Below the pieces are notes generated by a model, which was given only the letters and a program-made list of their open reading frames with translations, was not told the DNA's origin and made no database searches. Positions 1 through 8,750 of a stretch of DNA of 64,000 bases are shown one piece after another. This DNA is from Microbacterium sp. SORGH_AS_0888 (lineage in GTDB: Bacteria > Actinomycetota > Actinomycetes > Actinomycetales > Microbacteriaceae). Within the stretch, counting starts at the first letter, position 1. Each line of letters begins with the position of its first letter. A program made the position numbers and the translations under genes. The DNA is taken from contig NZ_JAUTAZ010000001.1 in NCBI RefSeq assembly GCF_030818905.1, positions 1 to 64,000 on the forward strand, in the 5' to 3' direction.

Positions 1-415
1 TCACGAGGATTTGGGGCAGCGTGTTCACTGCGGCAACGAGCATGCTCGCGATCGGGAACATCTCGCGTGGCAGATAGATCTTCTTGATCAATGCAGCGTT
101 GTCCACCAGCGATCGTGTGCCGTTGGTGAAGGCCTCGCTGAAGAACCCGACGATCGTCGTTCCGGCCAACAGGTACACCGGGAAGTATTCGACCCGTCCG
201 TTCATGCCCAGGAAAACGCCGATTGCCAGGAAGAACACGACGAACTGGACGAGGGGCTTCACGTAGGACCAGAGCCAGCCCAGTACCGAGCCGCGGTAGC
301 GGATCTGCACCTCTTTACGAACGAGAAGCGAGAGCAGATACCGGCGCCCAAAGACGTCCCAGAGACCATGGGCCCGTCCGGGCTCGACGAGCGGGGCGGT
401 GGGCAGATGAGTCAT
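1..415 (-). CDS. wzm: ABC-2 type polysaccharide export permease, partial (Wzm-like)
   Basis: The reverse complement reads from ATG at 415 and stays open to the window edge, so only about the first 138 residues are present. The soluble N-terminus is followed by the Wzm-type stretch RKEVQIRYRGSVLGWLWSY, hydrophobic segments, and LIKKIYLPREMFP near the cut. This is the typical layout of the ABC-2 permease that exports undecaprenyl-linked polysaccharide across the membrane with a Wzt ATPase, which presumably lies beyond the left edge. A -10-like TAGGAT sits at 462-457 on this strand, about 40 bp upstream. The gene diverges from the glycosyltransferase at 580. The family call is by motif; the substrate is inferred from the neighbours. 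Confidence 0.85.
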   Translation of the reverse strand, partial: MTHLPTAPLVEPGRAHGLWDVFGRRYLLSLLVRKEVQIRYRGSVLGWLWSYVKPLVQFVVFFLAIGVFLGMNGRVEYFPVYLLAGTTIVGFFSEAFTNGTRSLVDNAALIKKIYLPREMFPIASMLVAAVNTLPQILV

Positions 416-579
416 GAGCGTTTTTCGTTCCTGGGAGTGCCCGACGAGGACCCTTCATCCTAAGCGGACGCACTGGATACCGTACCGCCATGCGGGAGCC
501 GTTCTGCACAGTCGTGGCTCAGGGTCCGGGCCGCCCCGATGTTAGGCTCGGCTGTCGCCCGTACCGAACCGTGAGAACT

Positions 580-2280
580 ATGACTACAAGCCGCTCTGAC
601 CGTGACCACTCAAGTCTGGTTTCTGCGCCGCCCCTCTTCGAAGTGACGAGTTCGGCCAGCCCGCTCGAGACATTCTCTGCCCGTGAGACCCGGCTGCTCG
701 AGGGAGCGCTGTCCTTTCATGCACTCACGGCACCGGGGCGCGAGTTGGACGTACATCTCTATCGTCATCACAGCGAGCTCACGCCGCGGACGACCGACGA
801 CCGCACATTCGATGGTGCGAGCAGGATCTTCAGAGACAGGATCGGCACGCTCAGGGTGAAAAGCCTCGTCCCCGCCGAGGACGTCTCCGTGAGTGGGCGT
901 GCCAGCGGGCTCATCGAGGAACGCAATCGTCACATCATGATCTCGCCCGACTCGATCTTGGAGCTTCCCCCACGACGCTGGGTTCCCCGCGACCCGGTGC
1001 GAAAGGCGTTGCGTGCTTTCCGGACGCGCTATCCGCTTGCCTACGACCTCGCGCGAGATCTCGAGCTCCTCCGCTTTCGGCGCACGGTGAGTTCGCCCGC
1101 GCCGCGACGGGACTATGCGGCTGAGTTCGCGCCGAAAGGCGCGCACGAGTTCGATCGCATCGTTCCCGCACCGCTTCCGGCCGCCGGCGCCCCGCGAGCT
1201 GTGCTTCTCGGGTTGCACTGGCTCGAGATGGGCGGTGCCGAGCGGTGGGCGCTCGAGTGTGTACGCCTGGTCCGTGAGGCTGGCATGCTCCCGATCGTGC
1301 TCACCAACGTCGACTCGCACCATCCTTTTGTTCTTCGCCCGGAACTCGACGGCGCGCTCTTGATTCCCTTCTCCGAGCCCACGCACTATTCGCAGACCCC
1401 TGGATTCGAACAGATGCTTCGGGGACTGCTTCGGGTGTTCGACATCCGAGGGGTATCGGTTCACCACAATCAGTGGCTCTATGACCGGCTTCCATGGCTC
1501 AAGGTCTCCAGGCCCTCGCTGCCGGTGGTTGACTCCACTCATATCGTCGAGTATCGAGGCGGAGGCTATCCGCGAAGCGGCGTGGTCGCAGACCGGTATA
1601 TCGACCAACACCATGTGATCTCGCCGTCGCTCGAACGTTGGTTCGTGGATACACAGCACGTGGATGCTGAGCATCTCGTGATGGCGCCTCTCCTGGAGCT
1701 CACCGTCGGGCCCGAACGTCAGCCGTGCCTGCCGCGCAAACCGGAGCAGCCATTGGCCGTCGCGTTCATCGGCCGGATGAGTCGGCAGAAGTCTCCCGAG
1801 ATCTTCGTTGCGATCGCGGAGCGCGCCAAGCGCCAAGGGATTGCAGCCAGGTTCATCATGCACGGTGACGGGGAGCTCGACACATGGGTCGACGAGATGA
1901 TCGAGTCACGTGGGCTGAGTGACGTGCTCGAACGTCGCCGGTCGGAAACCCCCGTAGCGGATACGCTCGACGACGCCGATGTCCTCATGGTGACCAGCCA
2001 CAACGAAGGTTTGACGCTCACGACGTTGGAGGCGATCGCGCACGGAGTGCCGGTCGTTTCCTCGGACGTCGGGGCTCAACGCGATCTCGTGCCCGAAGAG
2101 GCTCTTTTTACTTCAGATCCTTACCGCGGCGTCCGTCAGGCATCTGCGCTGCTCCAGAAGATCGAGCAGGACGACGAGTGGCGCGTTCGGATCTGGGAAA
2201 CGGAAGCCGCACGAGAAGATGCGCTTCGTCAGGCCCGCTCAGCAACGAACTGGTTCCGTGAGGAAGTGTCCAAATGGTGA
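580..2280 (+). CDS. Glycosyltransferase family 4 (GT-B fold)
   Basis: A retaining GT-B glycosyltransferase of about 566 residues, probably acting in the cytoplasm on the growing surface glycan. The first 200 residues match no domain I recognise. The glycosyltransferase core follows with GLHWLEMGGAERWALE near residue 207, FIGRMSRQKSPEIF near 394, and the E-x7-E nucleotide-sugar motif in SHNEGLTLTTLEAIAHGVPV near 473. The open frame extends upstream to 490, but ATG 580 (or GTG 571) fits better because a TAGGCT -10 element lies at 543-548. Its stop overlaps the next gene by 7 bp, so the two are translationally coupled. Donor and acceptor sugars cannot be read from the sequence. Confidence 0.85.
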   Translation: MTTSRSDRDHSSLVSAPPLFEVTSSASPLETFSARETRLLEGALSFHALTAPGRELDVHLYRHHSELTPRTTDDRTFDGASRIFRDRIGTLRVKSLVPAEDVSVSGRASGLIEERNRHIMISPDSILELPPRRWVPRDPVRKALRAFRTRYPLAYDLARDLELLRFRRTVSSPAPRRDYAAEFAPKGAHEFDRIVPAPLPAAGAPRAVLLGLHWLEMGGAERWALECVRLVREAGMLPIVLTNVDSHHPFVLRPELDGALLIPFSEPTHYSQTPGFEQMLRGLLRVFDIRGVSVHHNQWLYDRLPWLKVSRPSLPVVDSTHIVEYRGGGYPRSGVVADRYIDQHHVISPSLERWFVDTQHVDAEHLVMAPLLELTVGPERQPCLPRKPEQPLAVAFIGRMSRQKSPEIFVAIAERAKRQGIAARFIMHGDGELDTWVDEMIESRGLSDVLERRRSETPVADTLDDADVLMVTSHNEGLTLTTLEAIAHGVPVVSSDVGAQRDLVPEEALFTSDPYRGVRQASALLQKIEQDDEWRVRIWETEAAREDALRQARSATNWFREEVSKW

Positions 2281-3182
2281 ATGTCGCCGCAGTTGTTGTC
2301 ACCTTCAACCGACTTGAGAAGCTCAAGCGGGTGCTTGCCTCGATCGAAGCTCAGACCCGCCAGCCCAGTGTGCTCATCGTTATCGACAACGCGTCGACGG
2401 ACGGCACGACAGATTTCCTTGCCACGTGGGAAGCGGGCGTCAACACCGAGATCGTGACGCTGCCGACGAACACGGGCGGTGCGGGAGGCTTCGCCGAGGG
2501 CATGCTGCGTGGCTACCGTCAGGGCGCCGACTTCGTCTGGATCATGGACGACGACTGCTACCCCGAGCCGGAGGCTCTCGAACGCCTCCTCGGCGGCTTC
2601 GACGCCGCGGTCGGTGAGCTGGGTCCAGACGTTCCCTTTGCGTGTTCGGTCGTGGAGTTCACTGACGGGAACATCTGCGAGATGAACAATCCTCTGCCCA
2701 CATGGGACTGGGGGAGGCTCCTCGTCAAGGGACAGAACTCGGTCATGGTTACTGCCTGTTCCTTCGTCTCCGTTCTCGTGCCGCGATGGGCTATCGCGGA
2801 GTATGGCCTTCCCTATCGCGACTACTTCATCTGGTTCGACGATCGCGAGTACACGCTGCGTTTGACAAAGCGCTGCCCGGGCGTGCAGGTGCTTGACAGC
2901 ACGGTGATCCACGACATGGGAGACAACAAGGGCGTCAACTTCGCGATGGTGTCGCGCGCGAACGTATGGAAGTTCGCGTACGGAGTCAGGAACGAGTCCT
3001 CGTACTTGCTTCATCACCGGGGGTTTCTCTACTACGTCGAGTTCGTTGCGCGGCTCATGGTGAGCCTTCGTCGCGGACGAGTGCCGTGGCGGTTGCGCCT
3101 CGCACTGCTGAAGCAGGCGCTCAAGGGCGTCACATTCAATCCGCCGATCGAGTTCCCCGGCGATCGAGTTTCGTTCTCATAG
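2274..3182 (+). CDS. Glycosyltransferase family 2 (galactofuranosyl/rhamnosyl-type)
   Basis: A 302-residue inverting GT-A glycosyltransferase. It opens with VVVTFNRLEKLKRVL and IDNASTDGT, then has the acidic metal and nucleotide-binding cluster FVWIMDDDCYPEP near residue 90 and the acceptor-side motif FIWFDDREYTLRL near 190. The TGGAGGF stretch and the DDD cluster resemble the galactofuranosyl/rhamnosyl branch of GT2 also seen in the gene at 32203-33186. The start overlaps the end of the GT4 gene by 7 bp, implying one operon. Together they probably add successive sugars to the exported glycan. A galactofuranose donor is plausible because glf lies at 17.8 kb, but this is inference. Confidence 0.85.
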   Translation: MVNVAAVVVTFNRLEKLKRVLASIEAQTRQPSVLIVIDNASTDGTTDFLATWEAGVNTEIVTLPTNTGGAGGFAEGMLRGYRQGADFVWIMDDDCYPEPEALERLLGGFDAAVGELGPDVPFACSVVEFTDGNICEMNNPLPTWDWGRLLVKGQNSVMVTACSFVSVLVPRWAIAEYGLPYRDYFIWFDDREYTLRLTKRCPGVQVLDSTVIHDMGDNKGVNFAMVSRANVWKFAYGVRNESSYLLHHRGFLYYVEFVARLMVSLRRGRVPWRLRLALLKQALKGVTFNPPIEFPGDRVSFS

Positions 3183-3222
3183 CGATTCGCTTGCGCTGGC
3201 GCGAGTCTGCGAGACTGAACGC

Positions 3223-5397
3223 ATGAAGCTACGAGCGCATCTACGTGACCTCGTGACGACTGCTCTCGCGGTCATGATCCTCGTCCTCGGTATCGCTGCT
3301 CCCGCGCAGGGCTCGATTGGCGGGGATGCGCGGTCGACGAGCAGTGCCGCTTCGGTAGCTATACGACCTGCCGCTGATCTTACGCAGTTCGACCCTGGCT
3401 ACATCATCAGTGATTCCACATTCTTTAATGCGTCTGCGATGACGGAGACTGGGATTCAGGCTTTCCTGGAGTCAAAGGTTTCTCGATGTAGTGGCGGTTC
3501 AACCTGCCTGAAGGACTGGCACGGACCATCACAGTCGCGCTCCGCAAACGCTATGTGTGGAGCGTTTGAAGGATCTTCTTGGGACTCGGCGGCATCCCTC
3601 ATATATCGCGTTGCCCAGGCTTGTGGCATCAACCCTCAGGTTTTGCTCGTGACGATGCAGAAGGAGCAAGGTCTTGTCACCGACTCCGCACCGTCTGCCT
3701 ACTCGTTCGACTTCGCGTTGGGATACAACTGTCCGGATACCACGGGGTGCACGTCTGCTGGTCTCGGATTTTCAACACAAGTGTATGGCGGCGCCTACAT
3801 GTTTAAGCGTTATGCAAATCCTCCCGGAACGAGTTCATATTTTACCTGGTATGCGCCGGGAAACACGTGGAATATCCTATATAATCCCAATACTGGCTGT
3901 GGCTCGGCGCCGGTCTATGTACGTAATCAGGCGACGGCGAATCTTTATTATTACACGCCATATCAGCCCAATGCTGCTGCGCTTCGCTCGGGTTACGGTT
4001 ACGGTGACGGTTGTTCAAGTTACGGAAACCGCAATTTTTTCAATTATTTCAGCGATTGGTTCGGTAGCCCCACGATCTCCGTGCAGGGAGCCATCGCGTC
4101 CACCTGGGCGGCGCAGGGAGGGTGGAGCGGTTGGATCGGCGGGCCTGTTGCGGAAATGGTCTGGTCCGACGCGAACGGCGGTGGGTGGTTTCAGCGGTTC
4201 CAGAACGCAACTATTTATGTGAAGCTGGCAGGCTCGACCGTTGTCTTGAAGTCCAGCAGCCTTATCCACGCAACCTATTCTGCGAACGGGGGCGTGGGCG
4301 GAGCGATGGGATGGCCGACGAGCGACGAGGAATGTGGTGCATATGGTTGTCGAATCGGGTTCCAGGGAGGAAACCTCGTTTGGAGTAATGAATCCCTGAA
4401 GGTTCAGTCGGTGGTCGGTGCGATCGGGGCCTACTGGCTCGATGGAGGCGGCGTCAACAACCCACTTCGAGCGCCCGAATCTCCGGAGTCGTACGTCGGG
4501 AACTCAGGAGGTGGCTGGACGCAGTCCTTCCTCGGGGGAACGGTCTACCTCAAAGCCGGCGGTGATGCTCACTGGCTCACGAATGCTTCGTCGCTGCACA
4601 GCACCTATCGTGCGGCTGGCGGAACTGCCTCTGCTCTTGGCTGGCCGGTCCAGCAGGAGACGTGTGGCTCTGTTGGCTGCGCTGTCCGGTTCGAGAAGGG
4701 CACGCTGGTTTGGGATTCGGCTGGTGGGGCGATCGAACAGGTGTCCGGCGCGGTCGAAAGTTCTTGGTACGGAGGTGGTGGGGTTAACAATGCGATCGGC
4801 GCGCCTCAGTCAACCTTGACGCAGGTCAACGGCGGATGGGAGCAGCTATTCCGCAATGGCCGCTACTACGTGCACGCGGGCGAAGATCCTGTGGTCCTGA
4901 AGATTCCGAGCGCGATACAGGACGTGTATCGCGGAATGGGGGCGACGACGAGTCGGCTGGGATGGCCGACGAGCGGCGAGATCTGTGGAGGTTACGGCTG
5001 TTTCGTGTCATTCGACAACGGTTACTTGTCATGGGATGGTAGATCCGGCGCTATCTCGTCTATTGGCGGACCGATTGCTGCATACTGGTCAACCGGCGGC
5101 GGTCTGGAGAGCGCGATCGGTGCGCCGCAGCGGGATGCGGAGGCCATTAACGCGGGCGGTGTGGGACAGTCCCAGTCGTTCTCTGCAGGAATCGTGTACT
5201 CGAGTCCTTCCGGAAAAATCGTGTTCCATAAGGCCACGAGTGCGCTTGCTGCGACCTATCGTTCTCTTGGTGGTCCCAGTAGTGAACTCGGCTGGCCCGT
5301 CAGTGAAGAGGCCTGTGGTGCAGGGAAGTGTACGCTTGCGTTCGATCGTGGGACACTCGTCTGGAACTCGAGTACAGGAGCTATTTCGCGTGGCTGA
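3223..5397 (+). CDS. Secreted LGFP-repeat cell-wall protein with lytic-enzyme-like N-terminal domain
   Basis: A 724-residue exported protein. Residues 1-30 form a Sec signal peptide (basic start, hydrophobic core, APAQG). Residues about 60-280 make a cysteine-containing domain with LLVTMQKEQGLVT and YNCPDTTGC, which recalls lysozyme/glucosaminidase-like modules; the Glu in KEQ is a possible catalytic residue, not proven. Residues about 287-724 are four tandem LGFP-type modules of roughly 107-110 residues, each ending in a GWP motif (near 362, 472, 582, 689) followed by a short Cys-Gly-x-x-x-Cys segment. LGFP repeats are known as wall-associated modules in actinobacteria. The domain halves differ in base composition. 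The start sits 6 bp after a weak GAGACT -10, so it may be leaderless. Confidence 0.8.
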   Translation: MKLRAHLRDLVTTALAVMILVLGIAAPAQGSIGGDARSTSSAASVAIRPAADLTQFDPGYIISDSTFFNASAMTETGIQAFLESKVSRCSGGSTCLKDWHGPSQSRSANAMCGAFEGSSWDSAASLIYRVAQACGINPQVLLVTMQKEQGLVTDSAPSAYSFDFALGYNCPDTTGCTSAGLGFSTQVYGGAYMFKRYANPPGTSSYFTWYAPGNTWNILYNPNTGCGSAPVYVRNQATANLYYYTPYQPNAAALRSGYGYGDGCSSYGNRNFFNYFSDWFGSPTISVQGAIASTWAAQGGWSGWIGGPVAEMVWSDANGGGWFQRFQNATIYVKLAGSTVVLKSSSLIHATYSANGGVGGAMGWPTSDEECGAYGCRIGFQGGNLVWSNESLKVQSVVGAIGAYWLDGGGVNNPLRAPESPESYVGNSGGGWTQSFLGGTVYLKAGGDAHWLTNASSLHSTYRAAGGTASALGWPVQQETCGSVGCAVRFEKGTLVWDSAGGAIEQVSGAVESSWYGGGGVNNAIGAPQSTLTQVNGGWEQLFRNGRYYVHAGEDPVVLKIPSAIQDVYRGMGATTSRLGWPTSGEICGGYGCFVSFDNGYLSWDGRSGAISSIGGPIAAYWSTGGGLESAIGAPQRDAEAINAGGVGQSQSFSAGIVYSSPSGKIVFHKATSALAATYRSLGGPSSELGWPVSEEACGAGKCTLAFDRGTLVWNSSTGAISRG

Positions 5398-5440
5398 CGC
5401 TCCTTTTCATCGCGATCTTCGGATCGGTCAGTCCTGAATC

Positions 5441-5935
5441 ATGGGTAGTCGTTCAGCCCGGGGGCGTGCAGTGGTAACTTCTCTCCTCCGTGACCAGCGT
5501 CTGCGATTTCTCCTCGTCGGAGGATTTAATACAGCCTTTGGGTTTGCGGTCTTTGTCCTGGTTGATATTAGCTTGGGAAGCGCTCTGGCGGGTATGAATT
5601 CCGTGTTCGCTTCATTGGTGACTCTGCTGCTATCTCATCTTGTGGCCGCTGTGGTTGCCTTTGCTCTTTACCGTGCGCTGGTTTTCCAAGTCTCCGGACA
5701 TGTGTTGATCGACTTCGTTCGATTCGAGAGCGTATACCTCATCCCTCTGTTAGTGAACGCATTTGTCCTGCCCGTGATCGTCTTGTGGGGGATGAACCGT
5801 ATTCTCGCTCAAGCGATTATCCTGATTTTGATGACTTTGGTCAGCTACTTTGGGCACCGGCACTTCTCGTTCCGCCGGCCGCGCCCTGACCGCCGCGGTC
5901 GCGTACTCGACGACGCTCAGGACGCTGCACCCTAG
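5441..5935 (+). CDS. GtrA family membrane protein
   Basis: A 164-residue protein with four hydrophobic segments and the GtrA signature LRFLLVGGFNTAFGFAVF near the N-terminus, ending in VSYFGHRHFSFRRP. GtrA proteins are small membrane proteins linked to moving polyprenyl-phosphate sugars across the membrane for glycan decoration, usually with a GtrB-type transferase. A GtrB-like glycosyltransferase is present at 6802-7758 on the other strand. GTG at 5471 is an alternative start just before the first membrane segment. Base composition is clearly lower in G/C than in the second half of the window. Confidence 0.85.
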   Translation: MGSRSARGRAVVTSLLRDQRLRFLLVGGFNTAFGFAVFVLVDISLGSALAGMNSVFASLVTLLLSHLVAAVVAFALYRALVFQVSGHVLIDFVRFESVYLIPLLVNAFVLPVIVLWGMNRILAQAIILILMTLVSYFGHRHFSFRRPRPDRRGRVLDDAQDAAP

Positions 5936-6013
5936 GTCGCCGCATCCGGTGATGCTGATAGGGTGGTTTGGCCTGCACAACAGCGGGCATCCCGCTCCGA
6001 TTGGTATGTATCG

Positions 6014-6790
6014 ATGAAAGCTGTTCTCCTCGCTGGTGGTCTTGGCACGCGAATGAGGGAGGAGACTGAATTCAGGCCGAAACCTATGGTCGAAGTCGGA
6101 GGGAAGCCAGTCCTCTGGCACATCATGAAGATTCTGAGCGCTCAGGGTATTCGCGATTTCGTCGTCTGCACCGGGTATAAGAGCGAGTACATCGCGAACT
6201 ATTTCGCTAATTACGGTTCGCTTAACAAGGATTTCACGGTGACGCTCGGAACCGAATCATCGATTGTCTATCACGATCACCACGAGGAACTCGACTGGAA
6301 GGTGACGGTCGCGTACACAGGAGCTGCTACGATGACGGGCGGTCGGATCAAGCGCGTTCAGAAGTACGTGGGTAGAGAACCGTTCCTGTGTACCTACGGC
6401 GATGGAATCGCTCCCGTGGACGTTCGTGCGCTACAAGATTTCCACTCCAATCACGGCAAGCTCGCGACTATGACGACGACTCGGCCTTACAGCCGCTTCG
6501 GTGTCGTGGATATCAACCGTGACGGTGACGTAGCTAGTTTCCGCGAAAAGCCGCAGAGCGATGACTGGATTAACATCGGGTATTTTATTTTTGAACCGGC
6601 GATCTTCGACTACCTTTCAAATGACGATACGGTTCTCGAGCAGGAGCCGCTCCATCGTCTCGCTGATCAGGGACAACTCTCGGCATTTCGACACGACGGG
6701 TTCTGGCAGCCGATGGACACCTATAGAGAGTCGCAGATGCTGAACGAGCTGTGGGCTACGGGAACGCCCCCATGGAAGATCTGGGATTAG
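6014..6790 (+). CDS. rfbF: Glucose-1-phosphate cytidylyltransferase
   Basis: Makes CDP-glucose from CTP and glucose 1-phosphate, the entry step to CDP-3,6-dideoxyhexoses. The protein of about 258 residues opens with MKAVLLAGGLGTRM followed by RPKPMVEVGGKPVLWHIMK, the nucleotidyltransferase signature, and carries TYGDGIAPVDV with the metal-binding Asp. The FWQPMDTYRES ending is typical of RfbF. ATG 6014 is chosen over the upstream in-frame start at 5963 because the family begins exactly at MKAVLLAGG. It converges on the glycosyltransferase at 6802 with an 11-bp gap. RfbG and RfbH for the next steps are at 12181 and 10877. Confidence 0.93.
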   Translation: MKAVLLAGGLGTRMREETEFRPKPMVEVGGKPVLWHIMKILSAQGIRDFVVCTGYKSEYIANYFANYGSLNKDFTVTLGTESSIVYHDHHEELDWKVTVAYTGAATMTGGRIKRVQKYVGREPFLCTYGDGIAPVDVRALQDFHSNHGKLATMTTTRPYSRFGVVDINRDGDVASFREKPQSDDWINIGYFIFEPAIFDYLSNDDTVLEQEPLHRLADQGQLSAFRHDGFWQPMDTYRESQMLNELWATGTPPWKIWD

Positions 6791-6801
6791 CCCGCTTCGA
6801 G

Positions 6802-7758
6802 TCAGCAGTTGATGCGCTCTACTTCCACCATGGGCGGGGCGGGTCTGATCGTCTGATGGATGCTCACTACGTATTCTCCGATCAGGCCTAGGAAGAACAA
6901 CTGCAATCCACCGAAGAAGAACATCCCGACGATGAGTGTCGGTATGCCCTGAGTAACCTCTTGGTTGCCGAACAGGAAAAGTCCGACGTTGACCACAGCG
7001 GCGATTACGCCCGCTATGGCAAGGACGATACCGAGCAGGAGTGACCATCGAATCGGCGCTCGCGCGGTAGATATCAAACCGTTGAGTCCTTGATCGATCA
7101 GGTCGGGAAGCGAGTTTCGCGAGCGCCCATGCTCACGGATACCCCACTCGTATTCGACCTTGTCCCACCGTGGATTGGTCTGAGCCACCAGACCACGGAT
7201 GTAAGGATAAGAGCCGGCCACTTCATTAACGGATTGAATGATGTGGCGGCGTGCGAGGAGGAACTCACCCGCGTGCGAGGGCGGGTTCGAGCCGCCGCCT
7301 GCGCGAGCTGCCCAGTAGTAGAGCGCTCGCCCTGCGGCGAGCCACAAAGGATCCTTCCGCTTGGTCCGGACCCCATACACGACATCCACGCGGTCAGTGA
7401 GCTTCGCGACCATCTGCGGAACGACGTCCGGCGGGTCTTGGAGATCAGCCGGGATCATCGGTACGACGAGGTCCCCAGTAACGCTGCGAAGACCGTTGGC
7501 CATGTTTCGGAAAGGTCCGACATTACGAGAGTTGACGATGACTTTCACGCTCGGGTCAGCGGCCGCGATTCGTTTCAGAACGTTCACCGTTTCGTCGGTA
7601 CTTGCGTTATCGCAGAAGAAGTGCTCATAGTCGTAATCTGGTAACTGCTCCGTCATCACTCTTCTGACCTCAGCGGCGCAGCGTTCGACATTTGACTCTT
7701 CGTTGTAGCACGGAGTGACGATTGAGATGCGGGGACGGGGTGGCACAGCCGTGGACAC
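6802..7758 (-). CDS. Glycosyltransferase family 2, GtrB/dolichol-phosphate-sugar synthase-like
   Basis: A 318-residue GT-A enzyme. The N-terminus has ISIVTPCYNEESNVERC and CDNASTDETVNVLKRI, then the donor-site stretch PMIPADLQDPPDVV near residue 100. Two membrane segments near the C-terminus (about 245-270 and 275-300) are those of polyprenyl-phosphate sugar synthases such as GtrB and ArnC. It probably loads a sugar onto undecaprenyl phosphate at the inner membrane face; the GtrA protein at 5441 is a natural partner. It is read against its neighbours and starts about 130 bp from the divergent transketolase gene. Confidence 0.85.
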   Translation of the reverse strand: MSTAVPPRPRISIVTPCYNEESNVERCAAEVRRVMTEQLPDYDYEHFFCDNASTDETVNVLKRIAAADPSVKVIVNSRNVGPFRNMANGLRSVTGDLVVPMIPADLQDPPDVVPQMVAKLTDRVDVVYGVRTKRKDPLWLAAGRALYYWAARAGGGSNPPSHAGEFLLARRHIIQSVNEVAGSYPYIRGLVAQTNPRWDKVEYEWGIREHGRSRNSLPDLIDQGLNGLISTARAPIRWSLLLGIVLAIAGVIAAVVNVGLFLFGNQEVTQGIPTLIVGMFFFGGLQLFFLGLIGEYVVSIHQTIRPAPPMVEVERINC

Positions 7759-7873
7759 GGGTTTCTCCTGAGGTGATGCGGTCGTTCACGAGCGTACACA
7801 CATCGTGTCGGTGTTGGTGCTGCCGCGAGGCGGCTTGCCGTCAGCGGGCGCCGGGAGCGTGTGTGAAGTGGGC

Positions 7874-7879
7874 TAGGCT
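7874..7879 (+). promoter_or_regulatory. -10 element for leaderless transketolase N-subunit gene
   Basis: TAGGCT lies seven bases before an in-frame GTG at 7887. The transcription start would fall at or next to the start codon. No Shine-Dalgarno sequence precedes it. Confidence 0.55.
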
Positions 7880-7886
7880 CGGTCTG

Positions 7887-8750
7887 GTGACAGGCAGCGA
7901 CACGACGATGACGACACCGAGTAACTCTTTGCCCGCGGCGGAGTTCGCTCGAGTTATCCGCAGACGCACGCTCGAGATGGTTACGCGATCAGGTTCATCG
8001 CACGTGGGTTCGGCGCTTTCGATCGCTGACATCGTCGCTGTCCTGTATGCAGAGGTGTTGAGGATCGACTCCGGAGACCCCCTGTGGGCTGAGCGTGACC
8101 GCTTCATTCTGAGCAAGGGACACGCGTGCTCGATTATCTACGCGGCGTTGGCGACGCGTGGTTTCTTCCCCGCGGAGGAGCTGGAGACTTATGCGCAGCC
8201 CGGATCCCGGCTGCTTGCTCATATCAGTCATCGCGTTCCGGGCGTCGAGTTCTCGACCGGTTCTCTTGGACATGGATTGCCATTTGGCGTGGGCAAGGCC
8301 AACGCAGCGAAGTTGTCGGCGAAAAGATGGCATACATTCGTTGTCGTGGGCGACGGCGAGATGGATGAAGGAAGTAACTGGGAGGCGCTTCTCTTTGCGT
8401 CGCACAACAAGCTTTCGAACCTGACGTTGGTGATCGATGCTAACAACCTTCAGAGCCTCACCACGGTTGAAGAGACACTCGCTCTCGAACCGCTCGGCGA
8501 TAAGTTGAGGGCTTTTGGCGCTGAGGTGTTTGAAGGAGATGGGCACGACTTTGAGTTTCTCCGCTCCGTGCTCGCCGTAGATGCGTCGTCGCAGAGTTTC
8601 AACCACGGGCCCCGAGTAGTTATCGCGCGCACAGTGAAGGGCCGCGGCGTGTCGTTCATGGAGAACAGTGTTGCTTGGCACTATCGCAATCCTTCACCGG
8701 AACAGTTGCGCCTAGCGCTCAGTGAGTTGAAGGAGTCTGCCGATGCGTAA
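7887..8750 (+). CDS. Transketolase, N-terminal (diphosphate-binding) subunit
   Basis: The first half of a split, thiamine-diphosphate-dependent transketolase, about 287 residues. It has HVGSALSIADIV, SKGHACSIIYAAL and GSLGHGLPFGVG, and the cofactor motif GDGEMDEGSNWE running to NN about 26 residues later. A longer frame opens at 7722, but GTG 7887 is preferred: it lies one helical step after a -10 element and the protein family begins there. The stop overlaps the C-subunit gene by 8 bp. Transketolases move a two-carbon ketol unit between sugars; placed between CDP-dideoxysugar genes, this pair may transfer it to a 4-keto sugar (inference). Confidence 0.9.
   Translation: MTGSDTTMTTPSNSLPAAEFARVIRRRTLEMVTRSGSSHVGSALSIADIVAVLYAEVLRIDSGDPLWAERDRFILSKGHACSIIYAALATRGFFPAEELETYAQPGSRLLAHISHRVPGVEFSTGSLGHGLPFGVGKANAAKLSAKRWHTFVVVGDGEMDEGSNWEALLFASHNKLSNLTLVIDANNLQSLTTVEETLALEPLGDKLRAFGAEVFEGDGHDFEFLRSVLAVDASSQSFNHGPRVVIARTVKGRGVSFMENSVAWHYRNPSPEQLRLALSELKESADA

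Noticed and set aside
610..1863. A 417-residue open frame on the minus strand inside the GT4 gene
   Set aside because: It mirrors the high-GC third-position pattern of the plus-strand gene and shows no recognisable motif.
3223..5397. LGFP tandem modules as a nucleotide repeat or CRISPR-like array
   Set aside because: The periodicity is at protein level only (about 330 bp units with diverged bases), inside a coding frame.
7722..7886. Longer N-terminus of the transketolase subunit
   Set aside because: It overlaps the divergent glycosyltransferase start, is Cys/Arg-rich without family match, and precedes the -10 element.
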